The notes beneath the pieces are model-generated. The model saw only the letters and a list, made by a program, of their open reading frames with translations. It searched no databases and was not told the DNA's origin. Positions 21,517-35,078 of a stretch of DNA of 57,599 nt are shown piece by piece. The stretch lies in assembly GCA_009602735.1 (NCBI GenBank), contig WELA01007602.1:33053-90651 (forward strand), in the 5' to 3' direction. The stretch is from Mesotaenium endlicherianum. Its lineage: Eukaryota > Streptophyta > Zygnematophyceae > Zygnematales > Mesotaeniaceae. Positions within the stretch are counted from its first letter, which is position 1; the number at the start of each line of letters is the position of its first letter. Position numbers and translations under genes: made by a program.

Positions 21517-24500
21517 CTAAGCTGCTGCAGCCTTGCTCTTCTTTGCTGCGTAATCCCTGAGCCATTCGGACGTCATGCTCTTGGGCCGCTCGATGGGTAG
21601 ACCAAGAGCTCTGTCCCAGATGAGCTGCAAAAGCAGAGCGCGACCAGCCAACTCACCACCCCTACTAATCAGTAATCACCACGAAGTTAGTATGTAACAC
21701 AACAAGGTGCAAAACGTTGCCCTACAAGGCCAAGTTCTCACGACTGGGCAGTGTTGACTGTCAGGGTGACGTAGTGCAGACAGCCCTGCATTGCTCACAC
21801 ATAAACGCGACTCTAAAGCCTGATCGAGAGAGCCTAGCCACCACATGCAGGGTCCAGAAGGGCACACACACATCTTCACCAAAATCAGTATTTGCATGTC
21901 AGCCACAGTACGCAATTTGGCAGGAAACGCAAAGGCTCACACATAACACTCCTATGATGAGGCTAATCCACAACAGGGCCCCATCCACAACAGCCCCCGG
22001 TCTACCACCCTCCTCAAAAAAAGCCCATCAACATAACCTGTCACACTTTTCTCAGCCCATTGCAGGACCCCGTTAAAGCGCTTGCGCGCACCTTGTGGGA
22101 GAGCCCAAGCATGCAGACTGAAGTATACTTCAGACCCCTTGAACCAGAAGAAGCGGTATCGATGCTGGGCAAGCACCAAGGGCGTCTGGGTGAGTGAGAG
22201 AGGGAGGGAGGGCGAGGGCGACAAGAGGCCCACCTGGGATAGAACGCCCATTGCGCGCGAGACGCCAAAAAGGACCGTGTAGTAGCTGCACACTCCAAGC
22301 CACCAAGCCATACCGAACAGGGACAGGCAAACATACTCTCTTAGCCTGGGAATCTTTCAAGTGGGCAGTAATTTTGACCACGCAAGCTGACGCAATTAGA
22401 GTGGATCAGAAGGAGAAAGGGAAGGGGGGGGAGGGGGAGGGGGGAAGGAGACGCACTCGGATTCGGTGAGGCCGTAGTGCTGCAGCAGCACCCCGCTGTG
22501 CGCGTCCACGTTGGGCCACGGATTCTTCACCTGTTCCCCTCTCCCCCGCTTTCGCTCCTCACATCAGCACCGATACCAATGCTACCGCCAACTCCAGCCC
22601 CATGGTCTTTTTCTCCTGCTCTCTTCCCTGTTTCAATTTCATTCTCCACCAGTCTCAAACAACAAACAAAGCCAGGAGCAGCCGTGGGCCAGATTGGGTA
22701 TCTTCTCAAAATTCATCAGAAGGGTCTCCAGCGCGTGTGCAGCTGCCAGCAGCATACCCTACAGGCTGACCGAACCCCAAAGTCTCCTGCATCATGCAAA
22801 TTGGAATCTGCAGCCTCATAACCAGCCCACTATCCAAGCACCTCCATCAGCTAGGTGTTGCAAGAGGGTCAAATTCTGACCTTGCCCATCTCCAGCAGAA
22901 TGGGGGGAACCACCTCGTAGATGTTGGACACCTGGCAATCGCAGACAGCAGTTGGGTGAGATCAACGAGTGCCAAGATTAAGACCTCGTCTTCTTCTAAC
23001 TCCCTTCTCTCCACACATACCACACGACAATGTTCCACTCCCCCCCCAGGTGAAAAACCTAAAATTTCACTCTTTTGTTCCCTCGATTCCTCCCCATCCT
23101 GACTCTTTTTATTTTGATAGCAGACTTGCATACTCATATGCGCCTGGATGGCCACAGCAAAAAGACAGATAAGCTTTCTTTATCTTCGAGAAAATTTCTT
23201 AATAGCACCTCTAATTTATGCAGTTTGATTGATCCTGGGGCCAGCTCTTGCCCAGATTAAATTACCACCCTCAGGCAAGCTTGCAGTATAATGAGCCATG
23301 TAAGCGGCAGAAGGGAGCGTATGCGTTACTCCAGGTGGGCCTGCAGCTGTTTGGGCAAGGGGAGGGGGCAGGAAGAGGGTTAAAGCAGGTAGATTGGAGG
23401 AGGAGGTGGGGCTCACTAGCTTAAACATGGGGTCGTCAGGCAGATGCTTTAGGGCAAACTCGCGCTGGCAGGTGTAGCGCGGGTCTGTCTTGCGCAGCAC
23501 CGCGTGGCCGTACCCTGGCAGCACCTGCTTGTCCTCACTCACCCCCCCATACGTGTCAAGCTGGTAGTATGCAACATGTGTGGGCGTGGCCAAGGACAGG
23601 TGTGTTTTGGGTATCTTATGCACAAACGCTTCTTCTACCCTTTCAGACACAGTCGCTTCCTCGGCAGGCACAAGCTTCCTACCAAGCCTTAAGGGGGCGT
23701 GGAGGGTGCCAAAAGACGCCCCAGATGTCGCAACACGCCAGGGCCAACGACGGCAAGATTACACAGCACCCACCACCGCTCCATTGTCCTCTCAAAAACC
23801 CGTGTGATTTACTTTTGCAGGTCTAGAGCATACTGGAGGGGTTGCATTGACCCCTTATGCTGCTAATAGCAGAATATAGAATAATAATAAAGGAAGGCAA
23901 AGACTTGTAGATTTTCCAGGCCAGCATGTCAAGCGCTGGGCAATTCACATGTACATGGGCTGCCAAGGTATGACATAGCCTGCTTGAGACTTTTTTGAGT
24001 CGTCACGTCCAATCCTTGTGCTCGTGTTTAGACATTGCCGACACACAAAGACAGCCCCAGTGAGACTGTATAAGTTCTAATAGCCAAACACACGGACAAC
24101 AGAAGTAGCAACAGGCTCAACGGCAACCCACGCCACAAAAGCAAGCCCCTGTTTAATGGACAGCCACGACGGTGGCCCAGGGCCAGGAGGAGCAGGGCAA
24201 AGGGAAGCACCTTGCCGGACTTGAGCGTCTTCCACACAAACTCCTTGAGCTGCTCCTGGCTGACCTCGGCCCCAATCTCTTTGCTCACGTCCTGAAGCCA
24301 CCTCAGCACTTCCTGCCATCCAGTACCACGTGAGCATAATGATGTCAGCTCACTGCTGTGCCTGCAGGTTGACCTCACCCTCACTGTGCCATGCCACATA
24401 GTCTGAAAAATGGATGCCATTTGCAACTGAAGAAGCATATAAACTCATTTTTAAGCTGCCCTTTCTTTCAGGCGCATAAGTGGGCACAATCAAATAAGGT

Positions 24501-27500
24501 CCCCCAACTATAGAAATGAAATTTTCTGGCAGAACACAAAAAAACAGTACAATTTTCTGAGTACAACAGTAAGTTGTGTTTGCCTCGGAGGTACATGACA
24601 CAACGCGAAGTGCCTACCTGATTTGCAAGGCCATGCAGGGGACCGGCAAGTCCATTCAGGCCCGCCACCAGCGACAGGTACGGATCCGATAGCGCGCTGC
24701 CCACCTGGCATCTCCATACAACCAGCCCACAGCACTTACAACCATGGCCTACCGCAGCCCCTGTACTAGAGAAGTGAATGCCCCAAGCGCAGGGATGAGC
24801 AGCCGCTCGGATGGGAAAGAGGCAAGAGCAAACATACCAGGTGGACAGTGTGGGCGCTGACGTTGCCTCCCTCGTGGTCCCTGCAGAGGAAAGTGCCAGA
24901 TGTTCCATATCAGTCCCCCGAAATTTCCCAATTTCAAAGCACGTGCTGCCAGACTTTGTAAAGCCTAGTTTCCTGCGGCTCCTACTAGCACTGGGATGGC
25001 ACAGTCACCCGCAGACACCTGCCGTGGCGTGCACCACTGGCCATGACGGCAACCCATGTGCATGCAAGTGCATAGAGGCAAACACCTAGACCACAGAGGT
25101 GACCGCAAGCACGCACTTGAAGCTCATGCACATCACCTTCAAACAGGCTATGCGACAAACAGAAAGAGATCTCAGACGCAGTTGGCAGCTAGATAGGAAA
25201 GAGCTTGATGGCTGCTGGTACGCACATGTGGATGGTGAGGTAGAGGCGCATGAGCTCGTAGAACTTGGGGTCGTCAAACCCGAGCATGTGAGAGAAGTTG
25301 GCTGCGTAGTCCAGGCCTGGATCTGCGTCGATCATCTTGTTCTGCTTGTATATTCTGCAAGCAACCGCAACCCCCCCGTGCTCAAATGATCAAGATAGGA
25401 GCATCACACGCCACAGGGGCGCAACCACTACTGTTTCCAACTGAGAGGGACTCAAATGTGAGGAACAATACTAGCACATACAGAAAGTTGTATCATTCAC
25501 AGTGCATGAACAATTCATCTGCCCCAATGGGAAAAAATCCCAGAATCAATGGCACAACGTGCGCTAGTCATGTCTCATGTACGTCCATGCCATTCTCAAC
25601 TTGATTCGGCTCGCTTCAAAAGGAGAAAATGACACGAAGGAGTCATGCCGGCCTCTGCATCGTCGTTGACCCCGGCACTACAGCAACACCCATCTTTGAG
25701 GCTGGAGCGTTTCTCGTACCAACATGCTGGGGCAGCTTAAAGAGAGCAAGCTGCATGTTGCTGTGCGTGTGGGATAGTGCACGTTGCGCTGAATTCTCAA
25801 AAGGGGATACATTGCAATTAAGAGAACCCACGACGGAGGCAAGAGAGCAACAGATGCACCACACAGACAAACAGGCGACTTTGGCTTGACAATCAGATGT
25901 GCCTAAAATGGACCATCACACACAAGCAAGCACACGCTGCCAGCTAGTACAACGACGAGCACATAAGCAAATATTGGTCCAAGCAGGTGCATACCGGCAG
26001 CAAGTTCTGCAGTGCATCAATGAGCGGGTCTCTATGACAGAGAACAGCAGTGGGCAGTACCTGCGGTAGATCATGGCTGCGAGGCTGGGGAGCGCCGCAA
26101 TGACGTTCATCGAGTCTTCGTACACTGGTTCCCAATACCTGCGCATGCGGGCACACAGTAACACAAATAAGAATGCACCCGCATCATCCGGGCCCACACA
26201 TCTTTGTACAGTCATCACAGACTATATGTGCGCGTGTGTGTGTGTGGGTGTGTTAATATGGGCTACATCAAGTATCTCCACTTTGCAGCAGGCCAGTGCT
26301 CAGAGTGTGCTTGAATACAACTCAGCCTCCCTTTCAACATCTGAATAACTGCAACTTCAGGACTCAGACGGACAACTTACTTGGTTTTGTTGATGCCCTC
26401 TCTATAAGCTTTTGCAAACAAGCTCTCCGTCTGCTCCATCACATAGAAGAAACAATTGAACTGAAGGTAAGCGCACATAACTCATTACGGAATAAGCCGC
26501 CTCCGATACTTTAAATAGCAAGATCATCTCACGACATGCCCTGAAGGAAATTGTGGATCTCAAGTACGTAAACTAGTTCCTGAAAGGTATACTACAACTT
26601 TGAGCATGGCACGTTTGCTATGGTGGCAGCAGTGATGTCTTATGAACAAACATATGGCTGGCCATAATGCCGAGCATTTCTCAACGGGAGGCAATTTCAC
26701 GTGCATAGATATGTGATGAGGAAGTAGGGCAGAGCACGTAAAAGCTCTCTAACCATCTGCCACCCTGATGCTTAGAGAAAGTTATTTTGAAAAGCTGATC
26801 TACACCACTATTCAAAAGTTGCGCCCCAAATACACAGGGTCTACCATACCTGTAGTGCCATCACTCCTGTAGCCAGCTGTGTCATGGGATGCGCGCTGTC
26901 TGGAAGAGCTCTGATTGCAGCATGAACATGGTCTGCACGCCACACCCTCCAAGGCCAAGGCCGTATTTCCATATACAGCTATATATTAGCCACGCGAACA
27001 TATTGTTTTCTTCCTCAAAATCAGAGCTCTAGTCGCAATGTCTTCCTTCTTTTTCTGGCGTACTTAAAAGAACACTTCAGATATATATTTGAGCCAGGTG
27101 ACCCAGCAAATACTTTAGTATTATTGTGTATAATGTCTTCTGGCATGTTGACCAACAGGTTACGCACTAGCCCGGTCCAGACCAGAACCCTTCAGCTCTT
27201 GCCAAGCAAGGAGGCTACATACCAGGGACTTTGGCACGGGCTTTAAGGTCCTCTGATAGGCTCTGTGCTTGCTCCTTTGTGGGAACCTGCACAGAATCCC
27301 CCCGTCCTCTGTAGAGTTCCTTACAAATGATACCTCTCATATTTCATCACAAATCTGCTGCAAAAGGAGTAGCTTTTTCAAAGAAGAAAGCATCAACTTC
27401 CTTAGGTTCAAGACAGACACCGTTACTTTCAACAAATTGTTCACACATTTGAAAGCCTTTTTCTTTTCATGAAATATATGTTGCCAAGACAAGAATATGT

Positions 27501-28711
27501 AGGCTGGATTCATAACTATACCTCCCCAGTGATCAGCAACCAGAGTAAGCCTTCAGGAATGGGCTCCCCACCCTCTACGGCACTTGGTAGTTTCTCCTGG
27601 CACTCCTTAATGGTCAAGCCTCTAAATCGGATTCCCTGCAAGATTTCCAGCAGATGAAGGTGTGAGTGCAGGTCACGGCCAATAGGAGGAAGGGTGATGT
27701 TTATGTACAGCATAAATATCGACTAACAAAGGTATGAGTATATGAATGCTAACTTCCAGCCTTGCGTGTCATCTTTGTCCTCAATGTGCTAATTGGACTA
27801 CACTATAAGATGTCAGCAATAGCTAAAAGAGCATGTAGATGGTTTCGAGGAGCACTCACCTCATCAGGATCCAATAGAGAGGTCTCCCATAGCATGCCCT
27901 TGATGCCACGCATTCCCCCAATGGCCTGAAAGAACAAAACGATATTTGGAATGGCTGCGACTAAAAAGCTTCACACTTATGTATGTAGCAAATCTTACTC
28001 ACTAGCACATCTTATCTGATATGCACTCCTATGTAAATGACAAGAATGCAAGACTGGGCTTACCATGTCAACAGTGACTTCACCCAGGGAGAGAGAACCG
28101 TGCTGCTTCTTTAAATCTTTAAGTCGAGCCTGCATCCAACGGAGTTATCATATGTTATGACACATATACCCTTCATACACATGGTAGCAACTGATCGAGT
28201 TTCTAAAAACTTCTTCGTAATACGCTTTTGTAGAAATTAAACACGTGTTTGTATCACTATTTGCAATGCAGCGGAGTATTACCTGTTCCTCCGGAATCAG
28301 CTCAGCAAGCCTTGACCTTAAGTCCTGCCAATCAAAAGCACCGGGTGAGTATACAGCTATTCGAAATTCATGTGGCATACTAAGGTCACAATCAGGTGAT
28401 CTAGAAGAGAAGAAAATTTTAGAAGCTTCCAAGATTGCCATAAGACGGCAGGCTGGCAGCCATAACTTACAGTTGTTAGGCTTCTAAGCCATGAGTTCGT
28501 TAAGTTTGACCTTCCAAATCCTTCCAAAAGCTGTCGACCCTGGAAGGAGACAACAGCAGGTTCAGTTGATCGTGCTGACGGCTTCATATGAGGCAGTACT
28601 TGATATATCCCAACAAGTACAGGATAATTCACTTCACAACCGTATGCATACCTTCAATGCGTCCGCTTTGCATAACTTTGAGAACAAAGACCTCCCCGCA
28701 GAAAAGGCCAT
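21517..28711 (-). CDS. citrate synthase, mitochondrial
   Basis: Condenses acetyl-CoA and oxaloacetate to citrate in the mitochondrial matrix. Nineteen exons (high to low): 28711-28652, 28539-28471, 28324-28283, 28129-28064, 27925-27860, 27635-27522, 27286-27223, 26932-26850, 26430-26381, 26138-26061, 25354-25226, 24880-24838, 24704-24618, 24312-24211, 23524-23417, 22931-22881, 22530-22457, 22285-22234, 21624-21517. All introns are GT-AG; they sum to 1446 nt, 481 residues plus TAG, close to plant mitochondrial enzymes. Catalytic residues are present: His312 in GPLHGLANQ, His358 in [16 protein letters not shown] and Asp413 in NVDAHSG; substrate His284 is in NVSAH. The first 43 residues ([20 protein letters not shown] onward) are basic and Ser-rich with few acids, as in a matrix-targeting peptide. 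No peroxisomal C-terminal signal is seen; the protein ends KKSKAAAA. Confidence 0.96.
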
Positions 28712-29937
28712 GATAATACAATGATCTACTGACTAGAACCTTGCTAGTTGGATAAACAATAAGCTTGCTAAATAAGTCCTCGTAGCAATGCACACATTAG
28801 GAATCCATTAAAATGCTCTGAAAGGTCTCCGCACATTTGTGAACACTTAACAAGTCGACATATATCCTTCCCTTTGATGCCTTCTGACCTCTGCCTGTCT
28901 CTGCCTGGCTCTTTTGCAAGAACCGTCGTTGTTCTGTCGAAGTCTGACGTTTAATCTGGAGCTTGCTTCATACGAGTTAACAACACGAGGCGTTGCGTCC
29001 ATTGACGTCATTGACGACTTTTTGACCAGAGAAAGAAAAGTGGTCTATACTATCAGTCCCTACACCTGTTACCGTTGCTCAATATACAAGAACCTTCCCT
29101 CGCCTGCCTTGCTTGGGTCCTAGAAGGGAGCTCTGAAGATCCATGGTGCGGAAGAGGCACCTGACGAAAACCAGACAGATTACCACAACGAACTAAAGGC
29201 GAGAAAACGTACGTTGTAAGACAACCACTTTGGATAAGCTCCCAATTGTACGTAACATGAGAGCATTTTGCATCACCATATTAAGTTGAAAACAGCAGCA
29301 ACTTGTCCTATTGAAACATTGTAACTTCCCGTTGTTAATCCGCTTTGTGAGCATGGTCTGTTCACTGTTACTTCTACAAAGCTTAAAATTGCGAGAGTTC
29401 TATGTTGGTCAGGAGTCAGGGGTTACATTTTTGCTGCATCTTATCTGTCCAAATTTCATATGCAGACTTACAAAACAAGCAAAGCCTACCTTCCCGTAGG
29501 TCTCGACTCTCCTTGGAGAACGATTGCATCTTAAGACAGCCATTCCGTTTCTATTGTAGACATTTATTGCAGTTTTGTGTCCTATACACTGCCATTGCGG
29601 GAAAGATTATGTCACTATAATTTTATATATCTCTTGTTTCCACTTCAAGTTATGCAAGCTAGTGATCATGGAAGGGTTTGGGTATATAGCAATCACAAAA
29701 CTCTTTTGACACCCCAATGATTATCTTGAGAAATGAATCAGTTTCGATTCCGGAATGTCATCCTTAATGTTTGCTAACTGGTCCAGCATCACACTTCAAA
29801 CTCACCAGTCATGCATCGCCCCGAGATGGCCAGCTTTCTGAACCCCTTCACAAACACTTATGAGCATTGCCAACAACCGAAGGATTTAGCTTGCAATATA
29901 AGACTAAGTCCTTCAATAAGATCTATCCCACCTTAAT
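28712..29937. other. upstream flank of citrate synthase
   Basis: Presumed promoter and 5' UTR region of the citrate synthase gene. No TATA box could be assigned with confidence and no other gene is supported. Confidence 0.4.
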
Positions 29938-30497
29938 CAAAGGTCTTAATGTTGATGTCATAACGAGTGACCATCAAATATCTTCCAGACTTCTTGGTAA
30001 AAATAAGATATGAACTTTACACTGAACTTCTTAGTATAAAGCAAGAATGAATTTCTAGGACACTTCTGGACACCATAAACAAATTATAAATGAAAATCAG
30101 TCCAACTCAGTATCCTTGATAGCAAACCAGTTCAGTCTTGAGCTCATGGGCATGTTCAAAGTAAATACAGCTCATAGTTTCCCTAAGGAAGAGTAGCAGG
30201 ATAACCACATTCACAATGTGAATCTAACACTGTGTTGCCCTCAATTCAAAGGTCATTGTATCAAGGAGTGACCATTATATAAACTCAGAACTTTTTGGTA
30301 TGAAGTAAAGAAACAATTTTGTAAGGCACTTCTGGACTCCATGAACACAATTATAATAAAGAACATGAAGTCCAAGTAAGTATCCTTGACAGCAAACCAG
30401 TCCATTTTTGAGTTCAGGAAAATTCTCAAAGTATATACAACTCAGTTTTCCTAAGGGTAGCAGGAGAGCCACATTCATAATGGGAATCTAATACTGT
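29938..30497. repeat. diverged tandem duplication, two units
   Basis: Unit 1 (about 29938-30235) and unit 2 (about 30246-30497) share ordered blocks: CAAAGGTC, GAGTGACCAT, CACTTCTGGAC, AGTATCCTTGA, AGCAAACCAGT, CCTAAG, CCACATTCA and GAATCTAA. They differ by many substitutions and indels, including about 45 bp extra in unit 1. No coding potential is seen. Confidence 0.75.
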
Positions 30498-31608
30498 ACT
30501 ACCTGTACACATTTCACCCGTTCCTATTGGGCACATTCCTAATCAGCTATCTTTCATTCTATTTTTTAGAACACTGTCACGGCAAGAAGCTGATGTGATA
30601 GACAATTATCACTGCCTACGGAACTTCATCAGGTTTCCCTTCCCTCTTTCCCACTAATATTCATTGTGCCACTATCCTCACCTGTACGCTGAAACTAATC
30701 AAAAGTCATAATATGTGACAATACCCCATTGCATCAGCCAAGGCCAGCATCGCATAAGTATAGCTGTCACATATTCTGAATAAGACCAACAACTTCCTCT
30801 TGCCGGTGGATGTCAAGGTCAAGCCCTCAAACCTTTTGTATGAATCCCACTTCACACAACACACATTGTTTGTTGAACTGTAGCTGCTTCTGCAACATGT
30901 ACCTTAATTCCTTGTAAGTGGATCACCAGAATTTGTTCCAGAAGGTTAGTATAACATGCTACAGTTGCACACGCCCAGAACCAAGTCCAGGACAAGCAAA
31001 GCTCGATGATGATTGCAATTGGGCAGCTTAAAGTACCAGCAAAGGGCAACGAGCTCATGAGTTTGAGATACATTATAGCGTGGAAACAAACAGATATACA
31101 AATCCAGCGAAGGCTGTCAAACATTTCCTACATTGAATCCTCACCCCAGAATGAACTGCTGCTTTCTCTCATGAATCTGAACAGTCCGATGCTCAAGAGA
31201 CCTTTGCCACACACACACCCCATTGTGGCTACGGCAACTTCAATCAGCAGTAACTCGGTCACTCAAGGTCAGCACTGCAAGCCATTCCGAGTGGAGTCAG
31301 AGATTGCACCTCAATACGTCCCACATCAAGGAGCCAGATCCAGGTGGCCAACACCCAAGGGGTGTAATTTTCATAGCGATTTTTATTCTAGGAAAGAAAT
31401 GTACATGAATATCTACTTGAAAAATTAATCACAGAGCCAGGCTTATTGGCACATGGCAATTGAAGGAGGCAAACTGCTGTACGTCCTAATGTGGCACGGC
31501 GCTGTACGTCGCGTACCTACTTTTATTGAATGAAAAGCTCAAAGAATAGCTAGCTGGTGACCTGAAGGTTGACGAGTGTCACAGCCCAGGCAAATGTAAT
31601 AGAGAAAT
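30498..31608. other. intergenic, nothing recognised
   Basis: Sequence downstream of the acyl carrier protein gene. Short ORFs on both strands have no domain signature. Confidence 0.4.
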
Positions 31609-32348
31609 CTATGCCTTTGCCACCTGCTCTTCAATGAGGTCTGCCGCTTGTTGAACAGTCTCAATCTTCTCAGCATTCTCCTCCTCTAAAGTGATGTCAA
31701 ACTGCTCCTCAAGAGCCATCATAATTTCTACCTGCCAAGACAAACACTCACAACCATCGTACACCATAAAGATCAGATGAATAGTTTAAGCCTGCCGGTC
31801 AGACGAGGCAAACCCATCTCTATGACGTATCTACAACAAGAAGCTGGTAAGACCCGCTCACAGTGTCAAGGGAGTCGGCTCCAAGGTCGACGAACTTGGA
31901 CTCGGGCTTAATGGTGGCTGCGTCGACAGCTAACTGAGTAGCAATGACTCCTTGAACTTTTGTCAAGGTCTCTGGAGCAGCCTGTCAGGATACAAGCGTG
32001 CCGGAGTTAGAGGATCTTGAGATGAATGGCACAATCGACTACCAGAGAAGTATGTTTTGAAAATTGGAGTCAATATCAACAACTCACCGCACAAGAGATG
32101 GAGAGATTCCTCTTGGAGCTCTTTACGAATGTATTCTGGCGAACAGAAGTAAGCTGTGGGCAAGCTCTGAGGCCTTCATGCCTGATAGCCTGCATGGAAC
32201 AGGATCACATACATTTAGAACCTTGGTCCTCCAAAGCACGAACTTACGTGAAAGTTTTGTCATAAAGAAACTGACAGGTATGTACCTTAATATGAGACAC
32301 TGCGGAAGACGTGACTGTTAGGTGGAGAGCAGCAGAGATAGAAGCCAT
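31609..32348 (-). CDS. acyl carrier protein, plastid-targeted
   Basis: Carries growing acyl chains on a phosphopantetheine arm in plastid type II fatty-acid synthesis. Four exons: 32348-32286, 32189-32088, 31981-31862, 31731-31609, all GT-AG and phase 0, giving 135 residues. The first 55 residues (starting MASISAALHLTVTSSAVSH and ending LSISCA) are rich in Ser/Thr/Ala and basic, as in a chloroplast transit peptide. The mature part starts AAPETLTKVQGVIATQLAVD. The modified serine is Ser92 in DLGADSLDTVEIMMALEEQF, and the C-terminal helix is ETVQQAADLIEEQV. A mitochondrial ACP is less likely because of the transit peptide type and the TVEIMMALEE sequence. Confidence 0.95.
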
Positions 32349-34118
32349 TGCTTAATTATGGTGTGCGCTTTAGCAAATTAACGACAAGAGGTCGAAGACA
32401 GGATGTGAAGTGCGCTAATCTTTGGGCTTCTTGTTCATATGTACAAGGAGATGCGCCGGGTTGTATGGGTTTGTAAGGACGCGCCTGGCCTCCTTGCTCC
32501 CTGCTCGTCGAGGACCTTAAATGTCAGGGCCTGGTATTACTCCGGATGAGCATTCGCACGGGAGACCGGGGGATGAGGGAACGGGAGGACGGACTGGGAC
32601 CGACAGTGATGGAAAGAGAAGCCCAGATGCCACTAGAGACGGCAGGCACGTCTCATGACACCATGTGGCACAGCTTCAACTGGCTTCAACAAATGCCTTG
32701 TGCATCCTACAGGCCAACATAGAAAGCCTTCGACAGTTGAATTTCGAATTTTGGTCAAATAGCGATGTAAAGTTTCAAAGAATATTATTTATATTGCACA
32801 GAGTGGCACCGAGCAACATGAAACAGCACCAGTCTGCTTCACAGTTTCGCCAATTTCCTACAATTTCCGCTACTTCTTTTGTATAATCTGCTAAAGGTGA
32901 AGTGGCACGAACCAGGCCGAACTCCCGATTAAGTAGTGGTTTGTGGAGTCAATAGTGAAAGGTGTAAATTGGTGCTCAAAAGTCACGACTTTAAAGAACA
33001 GGTTTGCAACTCCAAATTGCTTTCTTCAGATTGGAAATGGCTTATGTCATAAATAAATTGAGATAAACCAGGATAAAAAGCGTCGACTTGATGATTGTTT
33101 GGCACTTTCTTTTACACAACAAACCTATTTTGTCCGTTATTTTTAGGCATTCATTTTTTTTCCTTATCTTCCCTCATATTTGAAGAGAGGTTACATCCCC
33201 AAAAATAGTCCTGCCATTAACAAGTCTGAAGCTTATTGCCTCACGATCATTACAGGTACACCTTTGGAAAGATTTTCGTGCTCCTACCTAATTTTCCACC
33301 ACGCTCAATCAATGAAGGAAACAACATTTGGGTGCAAACGTAGTTCATGGCTAAGTCTATTTTGACTAACAATCCTACCCCGAAGTTGGTTTTATAGAGT
33401 TCATTGTATGTTATGTTTGCACAATTTTCTCAACATCAAGCAAGCTTTTAGGTTAGGAGGTTGTATTAATGTACGTTGATCCGCCATTTTATTCACTATA
33501 CCTCAGGAAAATTACAAAGGTCTTGGGAGTGTCGATTCACCTCCTACGCCAACAAGTCCTTGTTGCTACTAAGAATTTAAACTCCTATTTTTTTGTAACT
33601 CTTTCATGGGAACAAGCGTACTTGTAGCATGTCCCTAATAATGGTGGAATTTTTCTCGTCCAATATCTCTACCACATAAAAACATGCAAAAGGTTCCTTC
33701 TGCATTATTTAGAGTCACATATGTCGTGTCCACTGCAAGCACTTCCATTTTCCTACTCAATTTCACGTGTGTCAGAATCAACAGTCAACGTTGTCAAATG
33801 AACACAATATCTTTCGTGCTCCACATTTTGTTTCCTTATGTTTTGTATTCTTCACTACCTTCAACGAGCCGTCATGAATACGTTTGTTGCACACGTTGCA
33901 CGTCTTTCTTGTCTCGAGGTGCATAATCACCAATCTAGTCGTCAGTACCCTAATTATGAGTTACCCACTACGTGGTATTTGTAGTAAAATTTGGCCGATA
34001 CAAGTGTTGGCTTGAAGATACACGGGTGATGTACATGTATCAGTTATTCATATCATCCAACTTATGCAAGTGCAAAAATGGCAAGAGGAGATTGACCGTT
34101 TCGGCTTTGGAATTGAGT
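32349..34118. other. intergenic, AT-rich beyond about 32700
   Basis: The first 300 bases are the presumed ACP promoter. The rest is AT-rich without supported genes. On the minus strand near 33900 a short Cys/His-containing stretch (CNVCNKRIHDG) is open for about 50 codons and could be a remnant of a transposase or zinc-finger gene; this is too short to call. Confidence 0.4.
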
Positions 34119-35041
34119 CCCGTCAAGTCGCGTAATTCCACTTCCTTTGCCACCTTGGGTTTGAGGCCAAAGATGTAGCGATCAATCTTCTCCTCGAGAG
34201 ACATGTTGGAGATCTCAAGAGTGAGGGTGTGAAATTTGGATGTATACTCTTGAACGGACGTCATTTGCTTGAGATGGTGGAGCTTTCCTCGGGCAATCTT
34301 CTCCGCATTGATGGGCATGAATTGCTTCTTGAGGGCCTCACGAAAATCTGCCCATCTTGCATATGATGGTGGGGGCTCTTGGCCGAGCATGGGGTGCGCC
34401 ATAGCTTGATATATAGCCGCTTGATAGTTACGCCACCATGATGTTGCTGCTCCTCTAAGTAAGGTAACGGCAAAGGGAACGTAGTCCTCCTCGGGTACTT
34501 CAAGGAATGCGAGGTACGTCTCCACTTGGTAGAGCCATAAATTCAGGTTGGCACCTTTCCCGGGGTTGAAAGTGTCGGGTTTGCCGGGCTTGATGAGTTT
34601 CCTTGCTCTCGTTGGCTCTTGTGGAGGCGCTTGAGCCGGGGCTGGATTTTGAGCATTGCTCGCAATAGGGGCAACCATGGCAGCCATAGCTTCTCTTGAC
34701 GCTTGCACGGTTGCTTCATAGGTGGCCAAGCCCACTTGGTTGTGGACGGTCATTAGGAAGGCTGCCCACTCATTTGCGGGAACTCCTTGTGGTGGGGTCA
34801 ACTTTGCTATAGCGGCTGCCACGGGATTTGACGGTGCTCCTCCTTGTGGTGCTTCTTGTTGTTGCAGATTTCCTTGAGTAGGCTCTCCCATCGACGCTGG
34901 AGGAGGGTGTGCTCCTCCTTGTGGTGCTTCTTGTTGTTGCAGATTTTCTTGAGTGGGCTCTCCCATCGGCGCTGGAGGAGGGTGTCTTGGAGAGGAAGGG
35001 CTTCCTTCGAAAGCTTGCTGTTGGTCTTGAGGATCGGCCAT
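34119..35041 (-). pseudogene. truncated gag of the second gypsy copy
   Basis: Starts [11 protein letters not shown] like the intact gag and stays open past the break into flanking DNA, ending near 34040 with about 20 unrelated residues. The nucleocapsid knuckle and frameshift site are lost. Four amino-acid differences from the intact gag fall within about 25 residues near the end (for example KQMTS versus KQTTS, TSKFHTL versus TSRFHAL, EIS versus EIP). Confidence 0.9.
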
Positions 35042-35078
35042 CTTCTTGTGCTACCAAAGTGCCTAGCTCCGATACCAC

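Noticed and set aside
33700..33926. Minus-strand Cys/His stretch resembling a zinc finger
   Set aside because: Too short, with stops on both sides and no second motif to support a transposase or gene.
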